From the NCBI GenBank assembly GCA_021401465.1, contig JADDMT010000030.1, positions 1-64,000 of the forward strand: a stretch of DNA of 64,000 nucleotides. Reading direction: 5' to 3'. This DNA comes from Teratosphaeria epicoccoides. Taxonomy: Eukaryota > Ascomycota > Dothideomycetes > Mycosphaerellales > Teratosphaeriaceae. Of this stretch, positions 1 through 11,889 are shown in pieces. The notes beneath the pieces were generated by a model. That model worked only from the letters and a program-made list of their open reading frames with translations, had not been told where the DNA came from and ran no database searches. Within the stretch, counting starts at the first letter, position 1. Every line of letters starts with the position of its first letter. Made by a program: the position numbers and the translations under genes.

Positions 1-180
1 CGTAGGGTCAGCGACGTGGGGGCGTCCTACGTCGACAACTGATCCCACTCGGACGACATACGAGCCAACGTATGTACGAAGGACCCCCTTGCCATATGTG
101 GCAGGGTCACTGCATGCCAAGGGCGGCTATTAGAACCCATGCGGTTCAAATGGTCCCCTAGTATCAACTGTATCACTGCC
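1..180 (-). repeat. Partial LTR of Gypsy family A (truncated by the window edge)
   Basis: This stretch matches the reverse complement of the start of the LTR at 40499. It holds the same blocks, including the GGACCCCCTTGCCATATGTG segment and the terminal sequence that reads TGATACAGTTGATAC on the minus strand. It is the downstream (3') LTR of the minus-strand element at 181-4129. The rest of the LTR lies left of the window. Confidence 0.85.
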
Positions 181-3100
181 TATAGTGTCCTAGAGGGCTA
201 CACTCTTATTATTTAACTCCGGTTCTCGCTCTTACAACTGTTAAGTAAGTCTCGAGACTTCTTTAAAGGGTTCTTTAGACATCGCATGCTTACTACATGT
301 AAGCTAGTTGACTACCGCATAGATCGAGCTAGACGCGGTCGCTATAACTGCTAGATAGGAGGGTTCGTCGCTAGCGGAGGCTGTGAGGCCCTATTAGACC
401 TGCAGTTAACCTACAAGAGGAGCTAATAACAGATCGCCGCCCTAAACTACAAGCTTTGTTTGTAGCGTAAGGAGAAGCTATTAGTCACCCTGCTCCCTAG
501 TGTTATAGTCCGGTCGTTACGAAGGACCGTTAGCTAAATTCGTCTTTCTAGAACGATGCTAGATAACGAAGTCAAAGCTAGTAAGGAAAGTCGCCTACCT
601 TGCTTGCTAACTACTTAGCTGCTTTACTCCCATGAAGCCGCAAAGGTTGTTATAGTAAGTAAGTACCTTAATAGGGTACGCTACGCCTTCGAGGTAGTGT
701 CGGTACTCCTTGAAGCTATCAATAATAGCTAAAAGCTCTTAGTCGTAAGTCTTGTAGTTAAGCTTAGCGCCCTGCATCTTCCGCGACTAGAAGGTAATCA
801 AGTACTATTGCGTACTACCTTTGTGTGACTAGAGCTACGATATAATTGCGGCTATTACGAATTTTGAAGCATTAGTCTCTATTCGGATCTTCGTAGCGGG
901 GTTTAAGTGCCGAAGTATAGGCGTAGTTTAGAAAGCTGCTTTAAGTTTAGAGAAAGCCTTACTCTAAGCCTCCTCCTAAGGCACTATCCCTAGCTTTTTT
1001 CCTCGAATCGCGCCCTTTGCGAGGGCCGTGAGAGGAGCCACGATCTTCGAGTAGGACTATATGAATCTGCAGTAGAAGTTAGTAAACCCTAGGAACACCT
1101 ACACTTCTCGGAGGGTAGTTAGCTATAGCTACTCTATAATTACGGACACCCTTTAGTCATCTATGATGACTCCTTCTATAGAGACGATGTATCCAAGAAA
1201 CTTAATCCTATCTGTCAGGAATGAGCACTTCTTTAGGTTTACGTATAGAGCGAACTTGCGGAGCTGTTCGAGTACTATCCTTAGGTGCCAAATATACTCC
1301 TCCTTTAAGTTAGAGTAGACTAGTATATCGTCTAAATATACTACGTAGCAGGTGTTAACGAGGCCGGCTAGGGCCCTGTTAATATACGCTTAGAACGTTA
1401 CTAGTGCGTTAGTTAAGCTAAATAGCATCACTGTATACTCGAAGTGTCTATACTACGTTTAGAATACAGTCTTCTACTTGTCGCCCTTTCGGATTAGTAT
1501 CTAATAGTAGGCGTCCTTTAAGTCGATAGACAAGAAGATAGCAGCGTGACTAAGGCGGTCAAGCGTCTCGCTAATAAGTAGTAGGAGGCAGCGGTTCTTC
1601 TAGGTTACTACATTAAGGCCCCTATAGTTAACGTATAGGCGGAGCGTGTTATCCTTCTTTAGGACGAACATAACTAACGCTCTAGCCTCGCTGTCGCTTC
1701 GTCAGATCTACGCGTTCCTTTGCGCCTTGTAGAGATAGTCTCGAAGTGTTTCGAGCTACAATTCTGACATAGGGTACAGAGGTCAATGTAGAGGATTATA
1801 ACCCTCCTTAAGGTTAATCGCATGTTCCGCGTCTAGGGCCTAGGCATAGGCCGCAGCCTCTACGTCTAAAATATCGGCGTATTCCTCTAACTCAGGTAGA
1901 AGGGTAACGTCTTCCTTGACATTCTGTATGTAGACTACATACACGCATTAGACCTTCTTCATGTCCTTGTAGAAGCTACGTGTGTCACGCATCTGCACTA
2001 CAGGAACTTCGCCTATAGAGCTGTAGAACTAGTTGTTAGTAGCTCTATTAACAACGACTCCCTGCTTGTAGCGCTAAGGGCGGCTAAGTAGGAGCTCCTT
2101 ATTAGGAACATCTTTAGTGTAGAAGACTTTGTTAGTCTCGCGTACTTCTCCCGAGGAGTCCGCGAGTTAGAGGCGCACGTTGTACGCGCCTTAAGCCGCT
2201 ACACCTTCGCCCTAAAAGGACTTCATAGTAGGCAGCAGGGCTCCTAGGATCGGCTTTAAACTAAGCTGTATAATTACCCTCTAGGGTATCACGTTAACCT
2301 CCGCAAGGTCGTCTAACATATAGTCTACTAGCTCAAGCGAGCTATTAACTCGGGCCGCACTAGATAGGCGCTAGGCAGGCCACGAGTCTACACTATTAGT
2401 AACAGACAGCTTAGATACCCGCGGCAGCCATTCGGCTGTCTCGGGCTTGTCCTTCTTTCGCCTCCCCTCTAGGGAGGTTTCAGACACCTTGCTTACCTTT
2501 TTCCTATTACTTCGTTTAGGATAGCGAGCTACCTAGTAGTCCCTCGCTCTACAGATATAGCAGCTACTTAGAGGCTTCTCGCTACCATCTTTTAGCTTAG
2601 AGGGCTTGCTCCTCCTAAATGAACTACCGCGTTAGGCGTAACCCCTAGGGCGCTTGTAATAGCGGCCCTTTAGTAGGTCCTTAGGGCTTAGACGCTTATT
2701 GTCCTTACTGCCTGACTTTCCATTTTGCTTCAAGGTAATCTCTATACGTGTCGCAAGGGACACAAGGTCTTGCCAAGTTGTCGGAAGTTCATGAAAAGTC
2801 ATGATTATATTCTGAAGATTGTCATCAAGTTTGACAAGTAAGTGCTACACGCGTTATGTCTTAGTATAGGGTAGCATTTGTCTCTCGAGTGTAGCGAGGT
2901 AGGTAGCGAAGCTAGAGGTTATTTGTCCCTTCTCCTGCTTAGCCTTCTCGTACTCGACAGACATAGTAAGGGCGCAATTCCCCGGATCCTCGACCTAGTT
3001 GACACAGGACTAGCGAAAGTCCGCCTATGTATACGTTCTGTCATAGACCTACATAAGGTCATACTACTCATGCTAATTGTTACGAGGTTCCTTATCCTCT

Positions 3101-3688
3101 TCGAGCTACATTACACTAAAGGCAACCTATTCGCCCTCTGTAGAATATCCGCGTAGGTTAAGCATGAAAACTGCCTTACACGCTTGCAAGAAAGTTCGAG
3201 CCTCCTTTAAGGTATCTCCCTTAAACGGCTTCAGGTTACATGTGTTACGACTACCTCCTAGTTAGCCTACTATGGCCCTAAATTTAGGCACTAGACTCGC
3301 AGGCACACGCGGAGAGTCTGCGCCTACTAGTAAGTTATCTTCGTAGGTCCCTAGCGTGAAATCTCGCTAGATTTCTTTGTCCGCTAGTTTATTAGTACTA
3401 CTTATAGTAACGTCTTCGTCGTCCTCGCTGTTGTCACTACTAGGAGCAGTGCGGCTCTAGCTCTAGTTCGCAAGGTAGTTCGCAACCTAATCGACAATCA
3501 TGGCTACAAGGGCTAGGTCGATAGTTAGGGTTAGCTGTAGTCCCTATGCAGGGGGTCTATTGCCTTATCTGCTACGTAATTAGCCTCTAGCGGAACTGTC
3601 GCTTAATATAGTGTCGCTCATAGCAGGTACTTCTGCAGTACTCAGGCTAGCTTCGCCATTATAGGCGCTTAGGATAGTGCTTACTACG
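181..3688 (-). pseudogene. Gypsy A internal region, gag to RNase H, integrase missing, RIP-inactivated
   Basis: Read on the minus strand, this is nearly collinear with 40940-44447 of the intact-order copy further right. It runs gag (about 3490-2450, with a zinc-knuckle region near 2550), then a protease linker, reverse transcriptase (YVVYLDD near 1347) and RNase H, and stops in the region that precedes integrase. Position 181 abuts the 3' LTR directly, so about 1.4 kb encoding integrase and chromodomain is absent. Many in-frame TAG codons stand where CAG or TGG would be expected, as RIP of CpA/TpG would produce. CpG is largely kept. The element cannot move by itself. The deletion ends exactly at an LTR terminus, which suggests a deletion derivative or an LTR-LTR event rather than random decay. 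Confidence 0.85.
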
Positions 3689-4129
3689 TGTTAGTTGCAA
3701 GTTTGTAGTACTCTAGATATATTGTAGTATTCTCTACTAGACTACAAAGCAGGGGGGAGAAAGCAGAACTAATATAGATGTATATGCTATATGATATGAA
3801 AATATCTCGTAGTGTGACAGAGTAATCTGACCTTTTAGTAGGTATAAGACAGCGCTGCTTTCTGCTTATCGCAGAGGTAGCGCTAAGGGTGCTTATAACC
3901 CCTGACGCTCCTTAATTAGGGAAAGCATGTCTGAGCCTAACCCTGCAGGGGTACTGTAGGGTTAGCGACGTAGGGGCGTCCTACGTTAACTACTAATCCT
4001 ACTTAGACGACATACGAGCTAACGTATGTACGAAGGACCCCCTTGCTATGTGTAGCAGGGTCACTATATGCTAAGGGCAGGCATCGGAACCTATGCGGCT
4101 CTAATGGCCCCCTAGTATTAACCGTATTA
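3689..4129 (-). repeat. Gypsy A 5' LTR, 441 bp
   Basis: The full-length LTR reads TGTTAGTTGC...CCGTATTA on the plus strand. It matches the reverse complement of 40499-40939, which is also 441 bp. It is the upstream LTR of the minus-strand element that extends to position 1. Mutations against the other copy are mostly CA/TG to TA. Confidence 0.85.
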
Positions 4130-6510
4130 CTAGAGATGTCTCTCTTACACATCCTTCACTAAATCTTACCTACATACTACGTAGACTTAGTGTCTCTTTT
4201 CTTAACCTAGACGCGAACACCTAATGACTAGATTGGACTAACTACTAGCGCAAGCCTATAGGGCAGCTAATGCAAGCATTTGTCGATAATTCTGCTGTAG
4301 CTATCGAGATTTGTTACCTGTTTCACAGAGATGCTTATTATAGCAACGTCGAAGCAGTCTATGCTGTCTCTATGTAAGGCCTACCTAAAAAAAAGGAATA
4401 AGACATCAAACATCGAACGTTAGACATTAGATATTAACATTAGCATTAGTAGTAGCGATAGTAGGAATAGGCGACAGGAGGTAGTAGCGGAGGTTTTAGC
4501 ATAGAGGTTAAGTGACTCCTATGTAGTACCTTAGCGAAGGATTAAGTAAAACAAAAATCTGCCCTGTAGTTACATAGGTTAGTAGTACTTCCTTACTTCT
4601 TACTACTACAAAGGAATCGACCTGCTAACGCTTCTGATGACAATTGCCTCTCTAAGCCTGCCTTGAACTTCTATAGTAATAACCCTAAACGATGTGACGA
4701 TTATTCATGAGTCCTCTCTTGTATAAAGAGATAGTTAGTACAAAGCATAATGTAAGACTAGCATGCTCTTTACTAGCAAGTTATACTACTACCTCTAATG
4801 TCTGCCAAGTAGACTAATTTACGCTATTACTACAGGGATAGAGCACTCGAACTACGTGAAGGTCATTAAATGAGCAAGCTAACAAGGAATTAGAGGACTT
4901 GCTAATTTCCTGAGATAGTAGCAGGTTTACTCTAGAAGTAACAATCATGCTAAGGGGTTAGTAATAAGGAGGCAGACATAGCAGCGCATTAGGGAATAGG
5001 TACTAGCAGAGCGAAGGGCCTTAGGGTTAATACTATACGCTTAGTAGAGTAGGTAAGAGTTATATCTCAGGGAAGGAAAGGCTTTACACTTCTCCTAAGT
5101 CTGCTAGAATACTAGCTCCCCCCTATACGTAACCTCTATTACAGAGCGTAGGGTAATAAAGTCTTATTCTTAGATGTAACATTAGTAGTCATAGGTGTAA
5201 TTTAACTAGGGATTAGGCGAGTCTTGCTATACTTTCTAGCGATTAGCCTATTCTGTAGGCCCTATAGACTTTAGCAGTATTAATAAAGGCAGATGCTTAG
5301 CTATACTTCATGTTAGGGTTAAAGCTGTTACCTAGTCGCTTATAATAGTTAATGTTAGTACAGCTAGTAATAAAATTACGTCGACCTAGTTCTAGAGTCT
5401 CGTAGATCCTAAGTTAAATTTGCATAAATTTGCCCTATAGATAGCAATAAACAGGCATTAGCTACTCTAGAGCTACATCCTACGCTACACAGATTAATTA
5501 ACATGACTATAGAAGTGGCACTTAACTAGTAGGTCTAAAGTGTTATACGTAACCTATACGTAGGCATAGGACTATGTATAAGCTCTTTACTCCCTACATA
5601 GAGGCTATTAAACATGCTTCTAAAGCTAAATAACTATATAGGAAGGGCGTTACAGAGTGTTAAATTAGCTAGTACATTCTATTACATCTAGAGTACATAC
5701 ATAGTGTCTATAACTAAAGATAGTTAATACTATGTGCTTCTAAGATTAGCAAGGCATATACTTCATGCATTAGAAGGTAATAATGTATGTAGTTATATGT
5801 AAGAGTATAAAGCAAAGCCTAGGAGCTAAAGATAAACATATGCTAACACATTAAGCTACTACTACTACTACTATAACAGATGAACTAAGTAGCTAACATC
5901 ATAGCACTACAGACCCTAAGCATTACTAGATCTTGGCTTTAAGATAGGCCTAGTAGTTAAGCAAATAAGTTAGCAGATTACTCCTATCTACATGTAAGGG
6001 ATTAATAGCATTATTTACGAGTTTTAAGGACAAGGAGTTAGCTTGCAGGTATAAAGGATTACAGTTAGTCTATACTATCTTTTAAAAGAGTCTAATAGCA
6101 AAGGAATATAGGAACAAACTTCATAGACTACTAACTCTAGTATTAGACCTAGCTTGAAGCTATTAGCTACTACTCTAATATCTAGGTACTCTGTTCTAGT
6201 AGAGAGGTACAGTTAGTTAGTTAACTACTATTAGTATAGGCAAGACAGCTAAGTTGCCTAATAGCTTATTTAGACTTTACTGCTATGTATTAGGCACTTA
6301 AGTACAGAATGAATTAATACTATACTTTTCTATTACTAATTAGTCAGGTATGCTAAAAGCAGCATAGCAGACTAACTGGCTAATAGTTAGACAGTTAATC
6401 CTTTATACATTATATCTATAGCATATAGCAAGTATAGTCTTCGCTAAGTTGCTACTATAAAGTCTAACTAATAATAGTACCTACTTTAGTAAAGAGACTT
6501 AGCTGCGCCT
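4130..6510. other. RIP-degenerate AT-rich DNA without readable genes
   Basis: About 2.4 kb rich in TAG/CTA words and poor in CA/TG, with no open frame above 60 codons on either strand. It is presumably very old repeat DNA, but I recognise no transposase, reverse transcriptase or LTR in it. Composition changes abruptly to normal near 6510, where the gene island begins. Confidence 0.6.
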
Positions 6511-7371
6511 TTGCAGGCTGATTTAGCTTGCTTGATCACGAAGGGGTAGACAGAAGGGCGCTGTAAGCCCGAAGCAGTAGGAAAGGGTTTCGGGCTAGAT
6601 GCCTGAAGCAGCGCACTAGGCGCACTGTTTTGCGTTCTAGAAGGAGGTACGCTGATGCAGTATCATTTGAGTAGTGAGCACATTCCTGGGCTCCAGCCTC
6701 GCTGAGTGATTCATGGTCTCCAGGACCCGCCAAATGCTTGACAGTGATTGCGATTCGGTTTCCACAGCTGCGTGCCATGCAAAGGAATGCGAGACTCGGA
6801 TTGTCGTACTACGCAATCTTTCGGCGCCTGTCACATGCGAGTGAGCTTGCATTGTCCTCGCCAGGATGGTTTACGTCGGTACCGCGCAGGAGTAGAGATG
6901 TTCGAGTCCATGAGGCTACGAACGTGACGCCAGAGTACGAGGGTGCTCGCAGACTGTGTACAACATGTCGTCTTTCTCAATCGTCGATCGATTCCAGATA
7001 GCCCGGTCTGTCACGAGGTTGCAGGAACTTACATCAGAGACCGCAGCGTTCTAATCTGCATCGGCATTCCCCTGGTGCGACATTAGGAACGGATATCGCC
7101 ACGTTTCGGCATGACAATGCAGCACCGAGGCCTTACTAACCAGTCATCGATGGCCCTCTCTACCTCCGATGAGACGAGTCATCCGCGTCCTGCACTCTCT
7201 GTCGAAAGCCGCCCTACCGGCATGACAGTCGCCGTTCTACATTTGACATTCCTTGGCCATCCGGGGCGAACTACAGCCGCTCGAGCCATTTCACCTACCA
7301 TTTTACACCCAAGCTCCGCCCCATCATCCACTGCTGTACACCCAAGCTCCAAACTATCAAAATAATCCAAG
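6511..7371. other. Island edge, no supported gene
   Basis: Non-RIP sequence with only short overlapping open frames on both strands. None has a convincing start, codon bias or splice signals. It may hold the promoter or an unrecognised first exon of the gene that follows. Confidence 0.4.
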
Positions 7372-7771
7372 ATGTGCTCTAGAAAGGGACATAACTTCCC
7401 AACTCCCCTGGCTTGCCTCTTTAAGTGGCCGCCGGGATCACAGATGCAATTTGGTGACAGGACGGACTTTCCCAAATGGCGACATGGTAAGTGGGCAGAA
7501 AGAGGCGGACGAACTCGCGGAGTAATTAACGCCTGCCTACGATTTTCCAGGCAAGAATTCGCAGAGAGTGAGCCTTCTGAAGAGAAAAGGTCAGTCCACA
7601 AACTCATATGGTTGCGAGCCTCAAATCATCACTGACCTTGGGAGCAGAGTGTCTAAGCGCAGAGCCCTTCGGGTTAGGGTCAAATTTGATGGGATGTACG
7701 ACGATGTAGAGCGCCCCCACCGCGTTCTCGGCAGTGATGCTGTACAAAACTGTCAGAGGACAGTGAAGTAA
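7372..7771 (+). CDS. Hypothetical protein, two exons, 111 aa
   Basis: No function recognised. The model joins 7372-7486 and 7551-7771. The 64-bp intron has a GTAAGT donor, an ATTAAC branch-like site and a TTTTCCAG acceptor. Splicing in phase 1 turns two unrelated short frames into one of 112 codons, which is the main support. The product is basic, has no membrane segment, and has a charged C-terminal half (around LRVRVKFDGMYDDV). An upstream exon cannot be excluded. The stop codon lies 13 bp from that of the convergent gene on the minus strand. Confidence 0.45.
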
Positions 7772-7783
7772 AATGACAGCTCG

Positions 7784-9103
7784 CTATGCCGGCCTGTACG
7801 CTGTTAGGCTCAACAGCCCAGCCAGCTTCGCAACAGGACTACTTGGCAAAACGGATAGAACCAGTACATGAGGAACGAGCGAGATGAAGTAGGTGTACAA
7901 AGTCGGTGAGTTGGCGTCCGCCGTGGTCGAACAGAGATCGAGTGATGGTATGATGCCATCAGAAGTTTTCCGTCTGGCCTTCTGCCAACCCTTCTTTTTC
8001 TGTTTTGCACAGTCTCAGAAGTCCCTCTTCCATCACTGACCGTTTCTGTGGCAGGAATTCTCATGACATCCCAACGCGGCAGCAGGCCGCGGCAACCGCC
8101 AAAGAGCATACAGTCCTCACACTCCATGATAGCCTTGACCAGACAAACCGTCCAGCCCGCATTCACCGTCGACACCCGTCTCCGCCTAGCCCTCTCCTCG
8201 GCAGCATCAGCACTCATGCGCTTGACATCCTGAATCGACACGACGCCAACCACGAGGGCATACCAGTCAGCCGCTGAAGCCGGCTCCCGAGCCCGTGCGT
8301 GTCAACATCGCATGCCGAATGATTGTCCAACCGTCAACTCGCCTTGCTGGCTGGCGGAGTTGGGAGAGGAGCAGTGTCGAGGCCATGGGGCTGACTGAAA
8401 GTCTCCGCGATTGATCCTGGGACACTCGAGCTGCGAGAATCCATGAGGGCGGCTGAATCGCTGACACAAATGATGGGTCGGCGAGAGCCACAGAATCATC
8501 CGCCTGGTGGAAAGATTTTCGCCATTTGAGGCAAAGGATCCGGCATCGGGCCAGCGTCGAGCTCGGAATCAATGAAGCGGGTGAGGCTCAGGCATCAGAG
8601 AGACGCCCGAGAGATGTTCTCGCCTCCTGCAGGCCAACCAGTGCCGGCGCACGATCTCGGGACAGGACTGGTCACGAAGCGCCGACTTGCTGGTACTCTT
8701 CCTGACGATCACCTGCGCCCGAAAAGGTCTGAGCGATAACGCTCGTCATGTTTCGCCCGATCTGGAGGCTCGAGAGAAATGTATAGCGCACCTCGGGCAA
8801 CCAAGTCGAACCAACCCGGCCACGCTCATGCAGTGAACGGAATCCAATCAAGACTGCCCACAAGAACTCTCAGCAGTGCTCGCAAGCGTCTGTCTGCCGC
8901 GAGCGCACTCGTGCTTGTTGTTGATCATTCGCAAAATCGTGTGGGATGAGGGGAATCTTGATGCCGTCTGGTCGCTCCGTGATGAGCGCATCGAATTCTT
9001 CTTCCGCCAGCGCTGTTAGCGCACATTGCTGTTGGCAGCGAATCTTTGTGTGTGAGACAGGCACCGGTGAATGCAAGACCTTTGTTCTGGCACCGTCACA
9101 CAT
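7784..9103 (-). CDS. Hypothetical multi-exon gene, 5' part possibly disrupted
   Basis: No function recognised. The 3' part is well supported. An exon ending at 8332 joins 8273-8041 over a 58-bp intron with matching phase. A 41-bp intron (GTCAGT...ACAG; an upstream GTCATG donor is also possible) leads to the last exon 7999-7784, whose product ends in a hydrophobic stretch (LYTYFISLVPHVLVLSVL) that could be a membrane segment. The 5' part starts at ATG 9103 in one coherent frame down to about 8670. That frame is broken by a TGA near 8872 and needs a 60-bp intron (GTCGGC...CTGCAG), and another TGA sits near 8590. The two TGA codons mean further short introns or a gene going dead. It converges on the gene ending at 7771. 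Confidence 0.4.
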
Positions 9104-9311
9104 GGGGTACAGTAATAACAAGACAAATTCACATCAGCAAATTCTGCGACAGACAATCGACTTCTTCCACCACAATGCATTTCTCTGCCTGTGCGATTCC
9201 TTCTCCCTACTCCCCTGATCGCAAGCACGATGCGGTATATTTACCTCTCGCGCCCACGTAGACTTTTCTCGTTGATTCTTTCAACCATCTAATTCGGAAG
9301 CCCATCCTATC

Positions 9312-10910
9312 ATGACCAGCTCCTCACACAACAAGCCACTCAAGCCCACCCAACTTACAAACTTCGTCGAGGTGCTCGACGAGCAGGCTTTTCCAGCGCA
9401 TCGGCATCTGAACTCCTCCCATTCCCGCTCCGCACACTTCTCGAGAGACAGGGCACTCCGCCCGCGAGACCTCCAGATTTTCGTGGAGGAGCACACCCAG
9501 CGTCGTCAGTCGACACAACCCCGACAACTCTCTGATCTACCTGATCTTGCATCAACAATGGGCGATGAGCGAGCAGACCACCCCGCCGTCGATGCTGTCG
9601 CGCTACCGGCGACAGGAAACGACAACGACACAGACTGGACGCCGATACTGACCCAAGAACAATGGGATGACATCAACCAGAAATATGCGGCGGCGAAGAA
9701 AAAGCAGCAGCAGCAGCAGCAGAAGCTCCAGGCAGCCAGGGACGCATGGTCTGCTTGCCTGACTGTCCTTCTGCTGCTCAGCCTCTCAATCGGCGCACTG
9801 GTGCTGCCGTTCTACTCCGTCTCCGATCCTGATTTCAACCCGGCTCAATCCACGCCTTTGGCTCGCGATCTGGAGTTCTTGAAGCACACGTCAGAACAAG
9901 GCTGGTTCGACGATTACTTAGGCAACCTTCAAGCCTTCTGGGCAGGTCAATGGCAAGCCTACCACCTGCTCTGCAGTATACCCCAACCCGCCGACGTCCG
10001 CCGAGGTACCGCCGACGTCCGCCGAGGTACCGCCTGGTACCGCGAAGGCTACGAGCCATTCATCCAGAACACAACTGACGGCCCGCCCAACTTCAGGTGT
10101 GAGTCCACGAGAGCCGACTGGTCAGGCCATATCTACGCGCAAGGTCTGGAAGGGTATCTGTCCAACGTCGCGAAGACAATGAACGAGGGACACACCGTGG
10201 CCAGCAACATCTCCATCGACCTCCAGCAGAAGTTCAGAGATCTCCACGAATCTCTGTCTTCTTTCCATAGGGATCTGCAAATGGCTCGACGGCAAGAAGC
10301 AGCACTCTCGTCGCCAATCCGACGCGCGATTCGGGTGTTCGAGAGCCCCGACGCCGTCACAGGCTGCATCTGGTATCGACTGTGGGTGGGAATGCTCCGG
10401 GGCCCTTGGCTCGTGGATAAGTTGTTGCTCCCATGGTGGCTTGGTGAGCCCCTGTATTTCGACCTTGTCGCCACAGAAGTACCGACCGTCGCCAAGCGGC
10501 TACACGCCTTCACCGAGCTCGACACCTTCACTGAGGAGCTCAGAAAGTTCAGCGGCCTCTGCTACGCCAGCATCGACCGAACTATCGATCAGGCAGCAAA
10601 GCTCGGCGTAGCGGACTTTGAGTTCTCTGAAGGCATGCAAGCTCTCCGCAAGGGCTGCGACTGGGCAAACGGGACAGCCACGACTGGCAGCTGGGCCGCC
10701 GAAATCCGCGGGATGTCCACGAAAGGCCTGGCGGAGTACCTGAGACAAGGCCTTGACCAGAGAGATTTCCAGTCGTCGCCGTCCAGTAAGCGCGAATGGG
10801 TGCGTCCTGGGGCGATTGCGAGCACCAAGGACGTTGTGATGAAGCTGGAGGCGGGCGTTGCGATCAAACACTTGGCGCCTGGCGAGCACAACGCCGCTGG
10901 AGACTGCTGA
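9312..10910 (+). CDS. Single-pass membrane protein of unknown function, 532 aa
   Basis: A long single-exon frame with fungal GC-ending codon bias. Residues 1-140 are polar and probably disordered, with a K/Q-rich run (KKKQQQQQQKLQ) just before a strong hydrophobic segment at about residues 145-170 (around LTVLLLLSLSIGALVLPF). The following 360 residues are helical, rich in Trp and Cys, and include a tandem duplication ADVRRGT-ADVRRGT encoded by an exact 21-bp repeat. ATG 9312 gives the longest product. ATG 9558 would give a shorter N-terminus and has an acceptable context. I recognise no catalytic motif. It shares the design of one membrane segment plus a large soluble C-terminal part with the products of 11890-13523, 23426-25325 and 32128-33399, without obvious sequence identity. 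Confidence 0.8.
   Translation: MTSSSHNKPLKPTQLTNFVEVLDEQAFPAHRHLNSSHSRSAHFSRDRALRPRDLQIFVEEHTQRRQSTQPRQLSDLPDLASTMGDERADHPAVDAVALPATGNDNDTDWTPILTQEQWDDINQKYAAAKKKQQQQQQKLQAARDAWSACLTVLLLLSLSIGALVLPFYSVSDPDFNPAQSTPLARDLEFLKHTSEQGWFDDYLGNLQAFWAGQWQAYHLLCSIPQPADVRRGTADVRRGTAWYREGYEPFIQNTTDGPPNFRCESTRADWSGHIYAQGLEGYLSNVAKTMNEGHTVASNISIDLQQKFRDLHESLSSFHRDLQMARRQEAALSSPIRRAIRVFESPDAVTGCIWYRLWVGMLRGPWLVDKLLLPWWLGEPLYFDLVATEVPTVAKRLHAFTELDTFTEELRKFSGLCYASIDRTIDQAAKLGVADFEFSEGMQALRKGCDWANGTATTGSWAAEIRGMSTKGLAEYLRQGLDQRDFQSSPSSKREWVRPGAIASTKDVVMKLEAGVAIKHLAPGEHNAAGDC
9990..10031 (+). repeat. Exact 21-bp in-frame tandem duplication
   Basis: GCCGACGTCCGCCGAGGTACC occurs twice in a row at 9990-10010 and 10011-10031 inside the 532-residue gene. 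It adds seven residues without shifting the frame. Perfect identity suggests a recent event. Confidence 0.95.
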
Positions 10911-11094
10911 TGTGATGAATCGATGGTGCATGCATTTTCGCAGACCGGCCTCGTCCGCAAACAGCAGGGTTACACAAACCTCCACACTCGCCGCATCTCA
11001 CCATTCTGCCATTGCGTCGTCGCCCCTCACACCGACACACCATCAACATCCATCCCGAACACACCGTCTCTGCAGAAAGAGAAAAAAAAAACAT

Positions 11095-11421
11095 ATGGCG
11101 CCACGCCAGCCCCCACCAACCCAGACTTCCACACCCACCACCAATCTCTACGTACGTACCACCCTCCACACTCCCTGTCCTCCTCAGCCATCCCCGCCTG
11201 ACCAGCAATCGCAGCAAACTCTCCGCCTCCCACCTTCGCTCCTCAAGGCCTTCCAAGACACCGGCCACCCGACCCTTGAAACTTTGACCAGAGAGACAAC
11301 GGTGCAGGAGGCGATCGATAGGGCCCGAAGGGCTGCGGAGCAGGACAGGGCGGATGCCAAGACGGCGGATGAGGAGATTGCGAAGCTGCGGGAATTTTTG
11401 ATGAATGCAAGGGACAAGTGA
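11095..11421 (+). CDS. Small hypothetical protein, 108 aa
   Basis: The ATG at 11095 follows an A-rich leader. The N-terminal half is rich in Pro, Thr and Gln and looks disordered. The C-terminal 50 residues (from about TTVQEAIDRARRAAEQDRAD) form a charged helix of coiled-coil type. A GTACGT...CCTCAG pair at 11152-11187 could be a 36-bp in-frame intron, which is short for a fungus, so an uninterrupted frame is preferred. No family recognised. Confidence 0.5.
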   Translation: MAPRQPPPTQTSTPTTNLYVRTTLHTPCPPQPSPPDQQSQQTLRLPPSLLKAFQDTGHPTLETLTRETTVQEAIDRARRAAEQDRADAKTADEEIAKLREFLMNARDK

Positions 11422-11889
11422 GGGGTGGGTGGGTGGATGATGATTCCGGGATGCGCGCGAGGTGTGCAGAGGTTCACTCGCCGTTGTGGCCAAGCTGGGG
11501 GAAATCTGTGGTGGTTTGGCGTACCGGGATTGTTTGTACGTAGGATACATGAGAATGAGAAGATCTGATTGTGCTCAGTGCCTTGGTGACATAAGAGAGT
11601 CGTTATGGACAATGATGTGTGATAATGAATCGTGCTTGTTGCGCACACGCTCGCTGCAGCAGACCGATTGAGGCCTCGCTGCCTCTGTTTCCTGCTTGCT
11701 GCTTGCCGCTGGCTACGAAGGTGCACACGATCTGTCGAAGCAATAGCTTCAGCGTGATGGAGCTTGTGGCGCCCGACAGACCGACTTCAATCTGCGGCCG
11801 GTGCTGCCCGCTCCCTGCAAGCTGCGACGCCATGCGATCCGTCGCAGCGCATGGCTCAATGATGGGTGTTTGACTCCCGCTCTTGCAGT
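11422..11889. other. Intergenic region between convergent genes
   Basis: It separates the 3' ends of the small gene at 11095 and the minus-strand gene ending at 11890. Only short overlapping frames without coding character are present. It presumably holds both 3' UTRs. Confidence 0.5.

Noticed and set aside
2878..3265. Plus-strand frames of 92 and 62 codons
   Set aside because: They are antisense shadows of gag in the minus-strand Gypsy A copy; the mirror-image frames occur at 41369-41711 in the other copy.
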